Assembly: GCA_003222945.1 (NCBI GenBank)
Contig: QHXM01000064.1
Span: 1 to 43,512, forward strand
Source of the DNA: Acidobacteriota bacterium
Lineage (GTDB): Bacteria; Acidobacteriota; Blastocatellia; Pyrinomonadales; Pyrinomonadaceae
Direction: 5' to 3'
DNA length: 43,512 nt
The position numbers were made by a program, and so were the translations under genes. Shown in pieces: positions 34,445-42,628 of the stretch. Below the pieces are notes generated by a model that made no database searches, was not told where the DNA came from, and saw nothing but the letters and a program-made list of their open reading frames with translations. The first letter of the stretch is position 1. The number at the start of each line of letters is the position of its first letter.

Positions 34445-35016
34445 CTGCCGCCTCCGATCTTGCCGTAAACTCTGACGAACTCTTTTCGTCCTCTTGCCAC
34501 AAGGCTTCCAACATTTCCTTCGTTGACTTGTAGCGCCGTCGCAATCTCTTTATAAGACAGCCCCTGTTGCTTCAAAAGTAGCGCGCTGCGCATAGGCTCT
34601 TTAATCTTATCAAGCGCACGCCGCGCCTCCTCAATCTCCGCGCGCCTTTCATACTCTTCCTCAGGCGCTTCGACCGTAAACCATCCCGCGCCCTCCGCGC
34701 GTTTTGCGTACTCATCCTCACGCGCCGTTGCTCTCGATTGGCCTCGCAAAGTGTTCCGCGCAACGTTCATGGTAACTCTTAGCAGCCATGCTCTCAACAA
34801 CTCATCATTGGGCGCGGAGTCCATATGATTATAGAGCTTTAGAAAGACCTCTTGCGTCACATCTTCCGCCAAGCCCGTGTCGCGCACCATTGCGCGCGCT
34901 GTGCGAAAGACGGCTCTGTGATGCAGCGTGAAGACCTCGTCGAAGCCGAGCGGCTGCGCGTTTTTCTCAATCGTTTCTGGCATTGAGTCCGTCAAGGCTC
35001 TCGCGCTTTCGCTCAT
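34441..35016 (-). CDS. ECF RNA polymerase sigma factor
   Basis: A 191-residue group-4 sigma factor. Region 2 spans about 25-90 (FDEVFTLHHRAVFRTARAMV, LAEDVTQEVFLKLYNHM, LRAWLLRVTMNVARNTLR). Region 4 spans about 130-185 with the helix-turn-helix LLLKQQGLSYKEIATALQVN and GNVGSLVARGRKEFVRVY. It heads an operon with its anti-sigma factor (four-base overlap) and three DUF4097 genes, reading leftward. Start ATG 35016 has only a weak ribosome-binding site (GGCGAG), and ATG codon 12 would also keep all of region 2. Autoregulation of the operon is usual for this class; a cognate promoter could not be identified by eye. Confidence 0.95.
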   Translation of the reverse strand: MSESARALTDSMPETIEKNAQPLGFDEVFTLHHRAVFRTARAMVRDTGLAEDVTQEVFLKLYNHMDSAPNDELLRAWLLRVTMNVARNTLRGQSRATAREDEYAKRAEGAGWFTVEAPEEEYERRAEIEEARRALDKIKEPMRSALLLKQQGLSYKEIATALQVNEGNVGSLVARGRKEFVRVYGKIGGGR

Positions 35017-35324
35017 AACTCGCCGCTCTCAACTATAAAACACCGCACAAGCCGGGTTTGTGGCAGAAAAAAGCAGAATACAGAAGCCAGGAGTCCGCAA
35101 TTCAGTATAAAAGAAACTCTGTAAATGTGGTTTGCCGCCCTTTCCCATTCTGACTTCTGTATTCTGACTCCTGAATTCTGCCTTTCCGTTTATGCTGCCT
35201 CTTGTTGTAGTCTGGATGCAAACGCCGAAACCGATGCAGCTAGGAAAGCGAGAGGCAATCGAATAGACCTTAACGAAAGCTAACGCGCTCCGGTTCAATC
35301 TGAATATTTTAGGGAAGAGAGCAG
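35017..35324. other. Divergent intergenic region, ECF sigma factor versus hemE
   Basis: This 308-base spacer is about one third repeat (35068-35185). Promoters for the leftward stress operon and the rightward heme/sec run must lie here, but none is convincing by eye. The 89-codon minus-strand frame at 35029-35298 is repeat-derived and is not called. Confidence 0.5.
35068..35185 (-). repeat. CAGAATN-word hairpin element, copy 3 (reverse orientation)
   Basis: The left arm (about 35068-35104) and right arm (about 35143-35185) are inverted arrays of GCAGAAT, ACAGAAG, CAGGAGT, CAGAATT words. The core, read on the minus strand, is GGGAAAGGGCGGCAAACC (35146-35129), matching the other two copies at 15 or 17 of 18 bases. 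The middle (35105-35128) is longer than in copy 2. Confidence 0.88.
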
Positions 35325-36383
35325 ATGAGCGTAAAGAATAACGCGGAAACGGACGAACTTTACAACAGCCCCTTCATGCGCGCCTGCCGACGCGAGCCAG
35401 CGCCCTATACGCCCGTCTGGCTCATGCGACAGGCCGGGCGCTACATGCGCGAATACCGTGAGGTGCGCGACCGCGTGAGTTTCCTCGAACTCTGCAAGAC
35501 GCCCGACCTTGCAGCGGAAGTCACTGTCACAGCCGTCGAGCGTCTCGGCGTTGACGCTGCAATCATCTTCGCAGACATTCTTTTGATTATTGAACCTATG
35601 GGCATCCAACTTGAATTCGAAAAAGGCGAAGGCCCTGTGATTCATAATCCTGTTCGTAGTGCGCTCGATGTCGAACGCTTGCAGGAAGTCGAATCGGTCG
35701 AGTCTCTGGACTTCGTTATGGAGGCTATACACCGAACGCGCCGCGCGCTGCGGCCCAACATTCCTTTGATAGGTTTCGGCGGCGCACCCTTCACGCTCGC
35801 CTCTTACATCATAGAAGGCGGAGGCTCACGAAACTACGTCCACACCAAAACCTTGATGTACACGGACAGCGGCGCATGGCACTCGATGATGTCTCTGATC
35901 GCGCGCGGCCTTGCAAAATATCTGAACGCGCAGGTCGAAGCTGGCGCGCAGGCGGTCCAACTTTTTGACTCATGGGTTGGCTGCCTCAGCACGGACGATT
36001 ACCGCGAATATGTTCTCCCGCACACGCGCGCGGTCATAGAGAGCGTCAAGACGGGAACGCCCGTCATACACTTCGGCACTGGCACGGCGGCGCTGCTTGA
36101 ATTGATGAGCGAGGCCGGAGGCGACGTGATTGGCCTTGACTGGCGCGTTGACCTGGGCGAAGCATGGCAGCGGCTAGGCGATGTTGCAGTGATGGGAAAC
36201 TTCGACCCTGTTTCTCTCTTTGCTAATCAAGACTTCATAAGCGCGCAGGCCAAACGCATACTTGACCGCGCAGGCGGGCGAGCAGGCCATATCTTCAACC
36301 TAGGCCACGGCATCTTGCCGGAGACTCCGGTAGATAATGTGATTGCTCTTGTAGAAGCTGTGCATGAGATGAGCCAGCGTTGA
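35325..36383 (+). CDS. hemE: Uroporphyrinogen decarboxylase
   Basis: A 352-residue cytoplasmic enzyme that decarboxylates the four acetate side chains of uroporphyrinogen III to coproporphyrinogen III. Both family signatures are present: [16 protein letters not shown] near the N-terminus (with the substrate-binding Arg residues) and [17 protein letters not shown]. The catalytic Asp lies in [15 protein letters not shown], and [11 protein letters not shown] and [12 protein letters not shown] are also typical. Length is normal. A GGGAAG site lies about 10 bases before the ATG. It is first in a rightward run of heme, queuosine and secretion genes. Confidence 0.97.
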   Translation: MSVKNNAETDELYNSPFMRACRREPAPYTPVWLMRQAGRYMREYREVRDRVSFLELCKTPDLAAEVTVTAVERLGVDAAIIFADILLIIEPMGIQLEFEKGEGPVIHNPVRSALDVERLQEVESVESLDFVMEAIHRTRRALRPNIPLIGFGGAPFTLASYIIEGGGSRNYVHTKTLMYTDSGAWHSMMSLIARGLAKYLNAQVEAGAQAVQLFDSWVGCLSTDDYREYVLPHTRAVIESVKTGTPVIHFGTGTAALLELMSEAGGDVIGLDWRVDLGEAWQRLGDVAVMGNFDPVSLFANQDFISAQAKRILDRAGGRAGHIFNLGHGILPETPVDNVIALVEAVHEMSQR

Positions 36384-36401
36384 GAACGCATCTTGATATT
36401 T

Positions 36402-36746
36402 ATGCTGCGCACGCTTCATAACATCGCAAGCTATTTGATCGTCGCGCTCGGATGCGTGCATCTGCTGTTCACGTTTCATAACTACGACAGCTTTGACATG
36501 GATGCGGTCTGGTTCTTCGGCGCGGGCATGGCAATTGTGTTTGCTGGCTTTCTAAATATCGTAGTGCTGCGCGCAAGCGTCGTCGATCTATTGGCGCTGT
36601 CGCTCTGTCTGTTAGCAGACCTGTTTCTGCTGATCGGCTTCGCAGGGGCGCTCGCCATGATGCGCCAGCCACAGGTCTTCATAGGCTTATTACTATCGGC
36701 GGTTGCCACTGCTGGCATACTTCGATTGTTATTCCGGCGCGCTTGA
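36402..36746 (+). CDS. Small four-helix membrane protein of unknown function
   Basis: A 114-residue protein with four hydrophobic segments (about 7-22, 38-55, 60-82 and 88-107), for example IASYLIVALGCVHLLFTF and VDLLALSLCLLADLFLLIGF. His18 and His24 lie near the outer end of the first helix. ATG 36402 is chosen over a TTG at 36393. It sits between hemE and hemH with 18 and 36 base gaps, so is co-transcribed with heme genes. This suggests a membrane role near heme synthesis or transport, but no family is recognised and the function is unknown. Confidence 0.75.
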   Translation: MLRTLHNIASYLIVALGCVHLLFTFHNYDSFDMDAVWFFGAGMAIVFAGFLNIVVLRASVVDLLALSLCLLADLFLLIGFAGALAMMRQPQVFIGLLLSAVATAGILRLLFRRA

Positions 36747-36782
36747 ATTGAGAGAGCGGCTGAGAACTTTGCTAACACAATT

Positions 36783-37799
36783 ATGGCTCAGACCTTCGAC
36801 GCAATCTTGATAGTCTCTTTCGGTGGACCGGAGGGGATGGACGAGGTGATGCCGTTTCTTGAGAACGTGCTGCGCGGTCGGAATGTGCCGAAGGAGAGAA
36901 TGCGCGCCGTCGCTCGTCGCTACGAACTGTTCGGCGGCGTCAGTCCGATTAACTCTCAGAACCGAAGCTTGATTGCGGCGCTCGAAAAAGAGTTACAAGA
37001 AAACGGTCCGCATATTCCAATCTACTGGGGCAACCGCAACTGGCATCCCTTTCTCGCGGACACGCTCAGGCGCATGGCTGACGACCGCATCAAACACGCG
37101 CTCGCCTTTTTCACTTCGGCCTACAGTTCATATTCGGGTTGTCGTCAATACCGCGAGGACATCATGCGCGCGCAAAGTGAAGTTGGAGAGAGCGCACCGC
37201 AGGTTGAGAAGCTAAGAGCTTTCTATAACCATCCGGGATTTATTGAACCGAACATCGAAAACGTCCGCACCGCGCTCAACAAAATTCCAGAAGAACGCCG
37301 CAAGCGCGCCCATATAGCTTTCACGGCGCACAGCATCCCGCTCACGATGGCCGACACTTGCGATTACGAAAAACAGCTTCATGAAACCCGTCGGCTCGTT
37401 GCCGAAGGCGTCGGGCACAAGAGTTGGCGATTGGTCTTTCAGAGTCGAAGCGGACCGCCCACGCAAGCTTGGCTTGAGCCGGACATCTTGGATTACCTGA
37501 CGGAGTTGAAAGAAGCGGGCACGACGGATGTCGTCATCGCGCCCGTAGGTTTTATCTCGGACCACATGGAAGTCATTTACGATCTTGACACGGAAGCGCG
37601 CTCTCTTTGCGAGCGTATAGATTTGAACATGGTTCGGGCTTCGACTGTCGGCGCGCATCCCGTATTCGTCAGGATGATTCGTGAGTTGATTCTTGAGAGA
37701 ATGAATCCTGATTCTCCGAAACGTTTTCTTGGAACATTCGGCGCGAGTCATGATGTTTGCCCGGCTGATTGTTGTCAGATGAGTGCAGGAAGAGTTTGA
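36783..37799 (+). CDS. hemH: Ferrochelatase (HemH/CpfC)
   Basis: A 338-residue ferrochelatase that inserts Fe2+ into protoporphyrin IX or, in the coproporphyrin-dependent route, coproporphyrin III. Family features: LIVSFGGPEGMDEVMPFLEN at the start, YWGNRNWHPFL, ALAFFTSAYSSYSGCRQYRE, the catalytic His in FTAHSIP, and the acidic SDHMEVIYDLD. The C-terminus has a Cys cluster (DVCPADCCQ), reminiscent of the [2Fe-2S] ligands of some bacterial ferrochelatases; an upstream Cys (SGCRQ) could be the fourth ligand. Which porphyrin is used cannot be told from sequence. It lies 63 bases before the hemG fusion gene. Confidence 0.95.
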   Translation: MAQTFDAILIVSFGGPEGMDEVMPFLENVLRGRNVPKERMRAVARRYELFGGVSPINSQNRSLIAALEKELQENGPHIPIYWGNRNWHPFLADTLRRMADDRIKHALAFFTSAYSSYSGCRQYREDIMRAQSEVGESAPQVEKLRAFYNHPGFIEPNIENVRTALNKIPEERRKRAHIAFTAHSIPLTMADTCDYEKQLHETRRLVAEGVGHKSWRLVFQSRSGPPTQAWLEPDILDYLTELKEAGTTDVVIAPVGFISDHMEVIYDLDTEARSLCERIDLNMVRASTVGAHPVFVRMIRELILERMNPDSPKRFLGTFGASHDVCPADCCQMSAGRV

Positions 37800-37807
37800 G
37801 CTTATCT

Positions 37808-37848
37808 CATCCGCGCGAGAAAATTTCGCGCAAAGACGCAAAGAAGTC
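37808..37848 (+). repeat. Small hairpin and CGCAAAGA direct repeat between hemH and hemG::tgt
   Basis: Near 37812-37830 GCGCGA and TCGCGC form a stem around GAAAATT or similar. It is directly followed by two copies of CGCAAAGA. This is a minor form of the word-repeat elements seen elsewhere. Confidence 0.6.
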
Positions 37849-37862
37849 TCATTTTTTAACTG

Positions 37863-40496
37863 ATGAGCAAGAGGCTGAGCGAACAGAGACGAGTTGTTGT
37901 GATCGGCGGCGGAATCAGCGGCCTCGCTGCGGCTCATCGTCTCGTGGAGCGGCGCGAACAGTCGAATGTCGAAATCGTACTGATTGAAGCGAGCGGGCAC
38001 ATGGGCGGCATCATTCGCACAGAGCGGCGCGAACGGTTCTTGCTCGAATGTGGACCGGACTCGTTCATCTCCGAAAAGCCTGAAGCGCTTGCGCTGGCGA
38101 AGCGAATAGGTCTCGGCTCGCGCTTGATTGAAACAAATGAAAGCAATCGCCGCAGTTTCATTGTGCGTGGTGGAAAACTTCATGCTGTGCCGGAAGGGTT
38201 TCAACTTCTTGCGCCTTCGCGCTTCTGGCCTTTTGTGACGAGCGGGATTTTCAGTCTGAAGGGCAAGGCGCGCATGGCGCTCGATCTTTTTCTGCCTGGA
38301 CGCACAAGCGTGAATGGAAACGATGATGAAAGTCTCGCAGATTTCGTGCGCAGAAGATTCGGGCAGGAAGCGCTCGAGCGAATGGCGCAGCCGATGGTCG
38401 GGGGAATCTACACGGCTGACCCTGAACGCTTATCTTTACGCGCGACTATGCCGCGTTTTCTTGAGATGGAGCGAGAGCATCGAAGTCTCATTCGTGCGAT
38501 GTGGAAACGGCGACGCGCGTCGGGCGAGCATGAAGCAAAGGGGACGAGCGGCGCGCGCTACAGTCTCTTTCTCTCGTTTGACGATGGGATGCGCGTGCTC
38601 GTTGATGCTTTGGTCGCGCGACTTGAAAGTGTTTCGATTCGGCTGAACACGAAAGCGGAGTCGGTCTCTTTTGATGAAGCGTCGCGGCGGTGGAAGATTC
38701 AGACGGGCGCGAATGAAACTATCAGCGCTGATGCCCTCTGTCTTGCGCTTCCTGCTTACACGTCTGCGAATCTATTGCGCGAGGTGGACGCGCAACTTGC
38801 CGTTGAACTCGAGGCGATACCGTATGCTTCGACTGCTACGATCAATCTTGGTTACAAATGCTCTGACATCCCGCACCCTCTCGACGGCTTTGGCTTCGTC
38901 GTTCCCATCATCGAACGCCGCGCAATACTCGCCTGCACCTTCAGCAGCGTGAAGTTCGCGGGTCGCGCACCCTTTGGTCATGCGCTTCTGAGAGCTTTCA
39001 CGGGCGGCGCGCTTCAACCAGAAATCTTCGCGCTCGACGAAGGCGAGATGATCGCCCGCGTGCGCAAAGACTTGCACGATCTTCTGGGAATTGAAAGACC
39101 GCCTCTCTTCGCTCATGTTGAGAAGTGGCCGCGCTCTATGGCGCAGTATCACATTGGGCACGTCGAGCGAGTTGAAAGAATCCGCGCGCGTACTCTTCAG
39201 TTTCCAAATCTGAAACTTGCAGGCAACGCATACGCGGGCGCTGGTCTCCCGGACTGCATTCGCAGCGGCGAGAGCGCGGCAGATGAATTAAAAATGCAAA
39301 TAGATAGGCAACCTATCAAGTGGGAACTCGAAGCGCAGGACGGCGGGGCGCGCGTTGGAGTTTTGAAGACGCGACGCGGGATTATTGAAACGCCTGTCTT
39401 CATGCCTGTCGGTACGCTCGGCACAGTGAAGGGCACGCGCTTTGAAGCTCTGGAAAGCGCGGAGCTTGATGCTGGAATTATTTTAGGCAACACCTATCAC
39501 CTGTGGCTTCGTCCCGGTGAAGAGACGATCAGGGCTTGCGGCGGGCTTCATCGCTTCATAGGTTGGGAGCGTGCGCTACTGACAGACTCAGGCGGCTTTC
39601 AAGTTTGGAGCCTAGGCGCTTTGCGAAAGATTACGGAAGAGGGAACTGAGTTTCGCTCGCACATTGACGGCAGCCTGCGCTTTCTCTCGCCGGAAGTCTC
39701 GATGCAGGTTCAGGCTGCGCTAGGCTCTGACATAGTGATGGCGTTTGACGAGTGCGCGCCCGGAAAGGCTTCGCACGAGATTGCGCGCGAGAGCATGTTA
39801 CTGACCACGCGCTGGGCAGAGCGCTCACGTCGTAGCTTCGATGCGTTGCAGAAAGAAGGCATGGATGCAGGAAGAGTTGACGAGAGGGGAGCGCAAGATA
39901 GTTCAGAGTTAAGTGGAGCGCAGGCTCTGTTCGGCATCGTTCAGGGCGCGGCGCATCTGTATTTGCGGCGTGAGAGTCTTGAGCGAACCGTCGAGATTGG
40001 TTTCGATGGTTACGCAATCGGCGGCTTGAGCGTGGGCGAAGAGAAGAGTGTGATGTATGAGGTTGTCGAAGAGATTGCGCCCGCGATGCCTTCGGACCAT
40101 CCACGTTATCTGATGGGTGTTGGCACACCTATGGATTTGGTTGAGTGCGTTGCGCGCGGCATTGATATGTTCGATTGCGTGCTGCCAACCAGAAACGGTA
40201 GGACCGGACAAGCTTTCACCTCACGCGGAAAGTTGAACGTGAAGAACGCGCAGTGGGCGCGAGATACGCGGCCTCTGGATGAAGCCTGCGCTTGCAGCGT
40301 CTGTCGTCGCCACTCGCGTGGCTTTCTACGCCATCTTTATATGACGGGCGAGATGCTTGCGAGTATTTTGTTGACGCATCACAACCTTGCCTTCTTCCTT
40401 GACACCATGCGCCGCGTGAGGCAAGCTATTCGGTCTGGCGATTTCACGCGATTTCGACGAGAGTTCCTGGAGGAAGTCAACTCCGGCGTGGCATGA
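37863..40496 (+). CDS. Fusion of protoporphyrinogen oxidase (HemG/HemY) and tRNA-guanine transglycosylase (Tgt)
   Basis: One uninterrupted 877-residue frame. Residues 1 to about 475 are an FAD-dependent HemY-type oxidase: VVVIGGGISGLAAAHRL (dinucleotide fold), GGIIRTE, LECGPDSFISEKPEALALA, PMVGGIYTADPERLSLRATM, and the FAD-binding end LAGNAYAGAGLPDCIRSGES. Residues about 480-877 are a bacterial Tgt: TPVFMPVGTLGTVKG, Asp575 in LLTDSGGFQVWSLGAL, the nucleophile Asp771 in DMFDCVLPTRNGRTG, and the zinc site Cys809, Cys811, Cys814, His840. An ATG at 39294 (codon 478) matches the normal N-terminus of free-standing Tgt, but no stop and no ribosome-binding site precede it. The Tgt part has an insert of about 20 residues before FGIVQGA. 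tgt-yajC-secD-secF is the common gene order, so hemG is the newcomer. It could be a real fusion, a lost stop, or internal re-initiation. Confidence 0.93.
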   Translation: MSKRLSEQRRVVVIGGGISGLAAAHRLVERREQSNVEIVLIEASGHMGGIIRTERRERFLLECGPDSFISEKPEALALAKRIGLGSRLIETNESNRRSFIVRGGKLHAVPEGFQLLAPSRFWPFVTSGIFSLKGKARMALDLFLPGRTSVNGNDDESLADFVRRRFGQEALERMAQPMVGGIYTADPERLSLRATMPRFLEMEREHRSLIRAMWKRRRASGEHEAKGTSGARYSLFLSFDDGMRVLVDALVARLESVSIRLNTKAESVSFDEASRRWKIQTGANETISADALCLALPAYTSANLLREVDAQLAVELEAIPYASTATINLGYKCSDIPHPLDGFGFVVPIIERRAILACTFSSVKFAGRAPFGHALLRAFTGGALQPEIFALDEGEMIARVRKDLHDLLGIERPPLFAHVEKWPRSMAQYHIGHVERVERIRARTLQFPNLKLAGNAYAGAGLPDCIRSGESAADELKMQIDRQPIKWELEAQDGGARVGVLKTRRGIIETPVFMPVGTLGTVKGTRFEALESAELDAGIILGNTYHLWLRPGEETIRACGGLHRFIGWERALLTDSGGFQVWSLGALRKITEEGTEFRSHIDGSLRFLSPEVSMQVQAALGSDIVMAFDECAPGKASHEIARESMLLTTRWAERSRRSFDALQKEGMDAGRVDERGAQDSSELSGAQALFGIVQGAAHLYLRRESLERTVEIGFDGYAIGGLSVGEEKSVMYEVVEEIAPAMPSDHPRYLMGVGTPMDLVECVARGIDMFDCVLPTRNGRTGQAFTSRGKLNVKNAQWARDTRPLDEACACSVCRRHSRGFLRHLYMTGEMLASILLTHHNLAFFLDTMRRVRQAIRSGDFTRFRREFLEEVNSGVA

Positions 40497-40601
40497 GAGC
40501 GGGCTGGATTTAAGGCCGGAGTTTTTAGCTTAGCCTCTAAGCGGGCGCGTGCGTATTCGCTTCGGGTGTTCTGATTATTTTCGGTTAAATCCATAAATTA
40601 A

Positions 40602-40922
40602 ATGTCCAACTTCTTTATCTTCTTTCAGCAGCCTCAAGGTGGTGGCGGCAATTTTATTGTAGCCATACTGCCGTGGGTTCTGATCTTCGGCGTCTTCTAT
40701 TTTTTGCTCATAGTGCCGCAGCGAAAGCGCCAGCGTCAGTTGCAGGAAACGATTGCAAGCTTGAAGACCGGCGACCGCGTTGTCACAAACGGCGGCATCG
40801 TCGGCACAATAACGGCTGTGCGCGACGCTACCTTCTTAATCAGAAGCGGCGAGAAATCCATACTCGAAATCTCGCGCGCCGCCATAGCGGGTTTGCAGGA
40901 GGAAGAGGAAGAAAAGAAGTGA
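40602..40922 (+). CDS. yajC: Preprotein translocase subunit YajC
   Basis: A 106-residue single-pass inner-membrane protein. The membrane helix NFIVAILPWVLIFGVFYFLL is followed by the family motif IVPQRKRQRQLQETIASLKT and a small cytoplasmic domain (GDRVVTNGGIVGTITAVRDA), ending in an acidic tail. It belongs to the SecDF-YajC accessory complex of the Sec translocon. No Shine-Dalgarno sequence precedes ATG 40602. The stop codon lies inside the left arm of the word hairpin that separates it from secD. The 105-base gap after tgt shows no clear terminator. Confidence 0.96.
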   Translation: MSNFFIFFQQPQGGGGNFIVAILPWVLIFGVFYFLLIVPQRKRQRQLQETIASLKTGDRVVTNGGIVGTITAVRDATFLIRSGEKSILEISRAAIAGLQEEEEEKK

Positions 40923-40992
40923 TGAGTGATGAGTACTGAGGACTGAGTGAAGTAGGTTTTTACTCAGTCCTCAGTACTCATCACTCAGTACT
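40918..40992 (+). repeat. GATGAGT/ACTGAGN-word hairpin between yajC and secD
   Basis: Arms 40918-40948 and 40962-40992 pair at 29 of 31 positions around a 13-base loop. The left arm reads GATGAGT twice, then ACTGAGG and ACTGAGT, a clean 7-base period. It includes the yajC stop codon and ends eight bases before the secD ATG. Confidence 0.95.
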
Positions 40993-41000
40993 AAATAATC

Positions 41001-42542
41001 ATGAAGAAAAGTAATTTACTACAGCGCTTTATTATCATTTTGATTGTGACACTTGGCGGACTCTATCTGGTCATAGGACCGCATCGTCGTCCCCGTTTGA
41101 GCGATTTCACTCTGGCGGGAATCAAGAACACGCTCGCTGAGAACATCCATCTTGGTCTGGACCTGAAGGGCGGCTCGCACCTTGTCATGCGCGTCAAGGT
41201 CGAAGATATGTTCAAGCAGCTTGCCAATGACAACGCCGCAGTAGCGCAGAAGGTTGCGGAGGACAAGGGTATTAAGATTTCGAACGCTCGCTCCGACACA
41301 TCGAACGGCTATCGCTTCATGCTCACGGCGGATGACCCGGCGAGGCTCAAGGAGATTCAGGACGAGGTAGCAAAGAAGGTTGACACGCGCGAATGGACTC
41401 CTGCGGTTTCTGGTAACACCGTCACCTGGACGTTGACTACTACGGCGGAGCGCGATCTTGGACAGCAGGCAACGGAGCAAGCCTACAAGATTATTGACAG
41501 TCGCATAAATTCTCTGGGTGTGGCAGAGCCTACGCTGCAATTTCACGGCGCTCAAGGTTCAGCTCTGGGCGGCACTGTTCCGCCGGACCGCCGTGTGTTG
41601 CCTTACGCTGAACGCGACGAGCCTACTACGGCGAGCAGTCAGACGGCTGACCCGAATGCGCCCAAGCCGAAGAAATATGTGGTCGTGGTTTCGCCTGCTG
41701 TCGTTGACGGAAGCGAATTGCGAAACGCTTCAGCAGGACAGGGACGTGCGGGCGGCGACAAGTATGAGATTGATTTTCAGTTGAAGAAAACGGGCGCGGA
41801 TAAATTTGGTCCGTGGACGACGAGTCACATCAACAAGAACATGGGCGTGGTCTTAGAGGGCGAAGTCAAATCCATAGCCTACATCAAGCAGCCCATCTAC
41901 GACGAAGGGCAGATTTCGGGCAACTTCACGCAGCAGTCGGCTGATGATTTAGCCATGACGCTACGCTCAGGCGCTCTGCCCGCGACGATTGAGTACCAGG
42001 AGGAGCGTACGGTTGGTCCTAGCCTCGGCGCTGATTCGATTCGCTCGGGCGTGACGGCTTCGCTAGTTGGCCTTGGGCTGGTCGTCGCCTTCATGCTCTT
42101 CTACTACAGAGGCTCCGGCATAAACGCAGTGGTCGCGCTTCTCTTGAACATGATTCTGATGATTGCCGCGCTCGTCGTGTTCAAGGCTACGCTGACATTG
42201 CCGGGCATAGCTGGAATCATTTTGACTATAGGCATGGCCGTTGACTCGAACGTGCTCATCTTCGAGCGCATACGCGAAGAGTTACGAACAGGTAAGACTG
42301 TTCCGTCTGCCGTAGAGCAAGGGTTTGCGCGCGCGTTCGTGACAATCATTGACACGCACGTGACTACGATCATCTCATCGCTCTTTCTCTTTGTCTTCGG
42401 CACAGGTCCGATCAAAGGTTTCGCCGTGACGCTCGTTCTCGGTCTATTGATTAACCTGTTCTCAGCCGTCTATGTGTCGCGCACAATCTTCATCTGGCAC
42501 TTAAACCAGAAAGGAAGGCGACCGGATTCGCTAAGTATTTAA
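41001..42542 (+). CDS. secD: Protein translocase subunit SecD
   Basis: A 513-residue RND-family inner-membrane protein that uses the proton motive force to help pull secreted proteins across the membrane. It has an N-terminal membrane helix (FIIILIVTLGGLYLVIGP), the motif HLGLDLKGGSHLVMRV, a large periplasmic region with an Ala/Pro/Lys-rich insert (about residues 190-245), and a C-terminal bundle of membrane helices with GIILTIGMAVDSNVLIFERI containing the conserved Asp. No ribosome-binding site is visible before the ATG. Normal yajC-secD-secF order. Confidence 0.97.
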   Translation: MKKSNLLQRFIIILIVTLGGLYLVIGPHRRPRLSDFTLAGIKNTLAENIHLGLDLKGGSHLVMRVKVEDMFKQLANDNAAVAQKVAEDKGIKISNARSDTSNGYRFMLTADDPARLKEIQDEVAKKVDTREWTPAVSGNTVTWTLTTTAERDLGQQATEQAYKIIDSRINSLGVAEPTLQFHGAQGSALGGTVPPDRRVLPYAERDEPTTASSQTADPNAPKPKKYVVVVSPAVVDGSELRNASAGQGRAGGDKYEIDFQLKKTGADKFGPWTTSHINKNMGVVLEGEVKSIAYIKQPIYDEGQISGNFTQQSADDLAMTLRSGALPATIEYQEERTVGPSLGADSIRSGVTASLVGLGLVVAFMLFYYRGSGINAVVALLLNMILMIAALVVFKATLTLPGIAGIILTIGMAVDSNVLIFERIREELRTGKTVPSAVEQGFARAFVTIIDTHVTTIISSLFLFVFGTGPIKGFAVTLVLGLLINLFSAVYVSRTIFIWHLNQKGRRPDSLSI

Positions 42543-42626
42543 TTCAGTGAAGTGAATAATGAATAGTGAAAAGTTAAAGAACGGCTTTCCACTATTCACT
42601 ATTCACTATTCACTATTCACTAATTA
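42540..42626 (+). repeat. ATTCACT-word hairpin between secD and secF
   Basis: The left arm (42540-42573) starts at the secD stop codon and holds degenerate AGTGAAT words. The right arm (42585-42626) holds five near-perfect tandem ATTCACT units. The arms pair imperfectly, with the right arm longer by about one heptamer. Only two bases separate the element from the secF ATG. Confidence 0.92.
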
Positions 42627-42628
42627 TC

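Noticed and set aside
37212-38204. A 330-codon minus-strand open frame opposite hemH and hemG
   Set aside because: It lies wholly antisense to two well-identified enzymes, has no domain, signal peptide or ribosome-binding site, and its composition mirrors the opposite strand's codon bias.
41019-41555. A 178-codon minus-strand frame opposite secD
   Set aside because: Overlaps a highly conserved gene and shows no domain.
42585-42626. Tandem ATTCACT units as a CRISPR or minisatellite array
   Set aside because: Units are 7 bases with no spacers and pair with an inverted array upstream, so the hairpin-repeat explanation fits and CRISPR does not.
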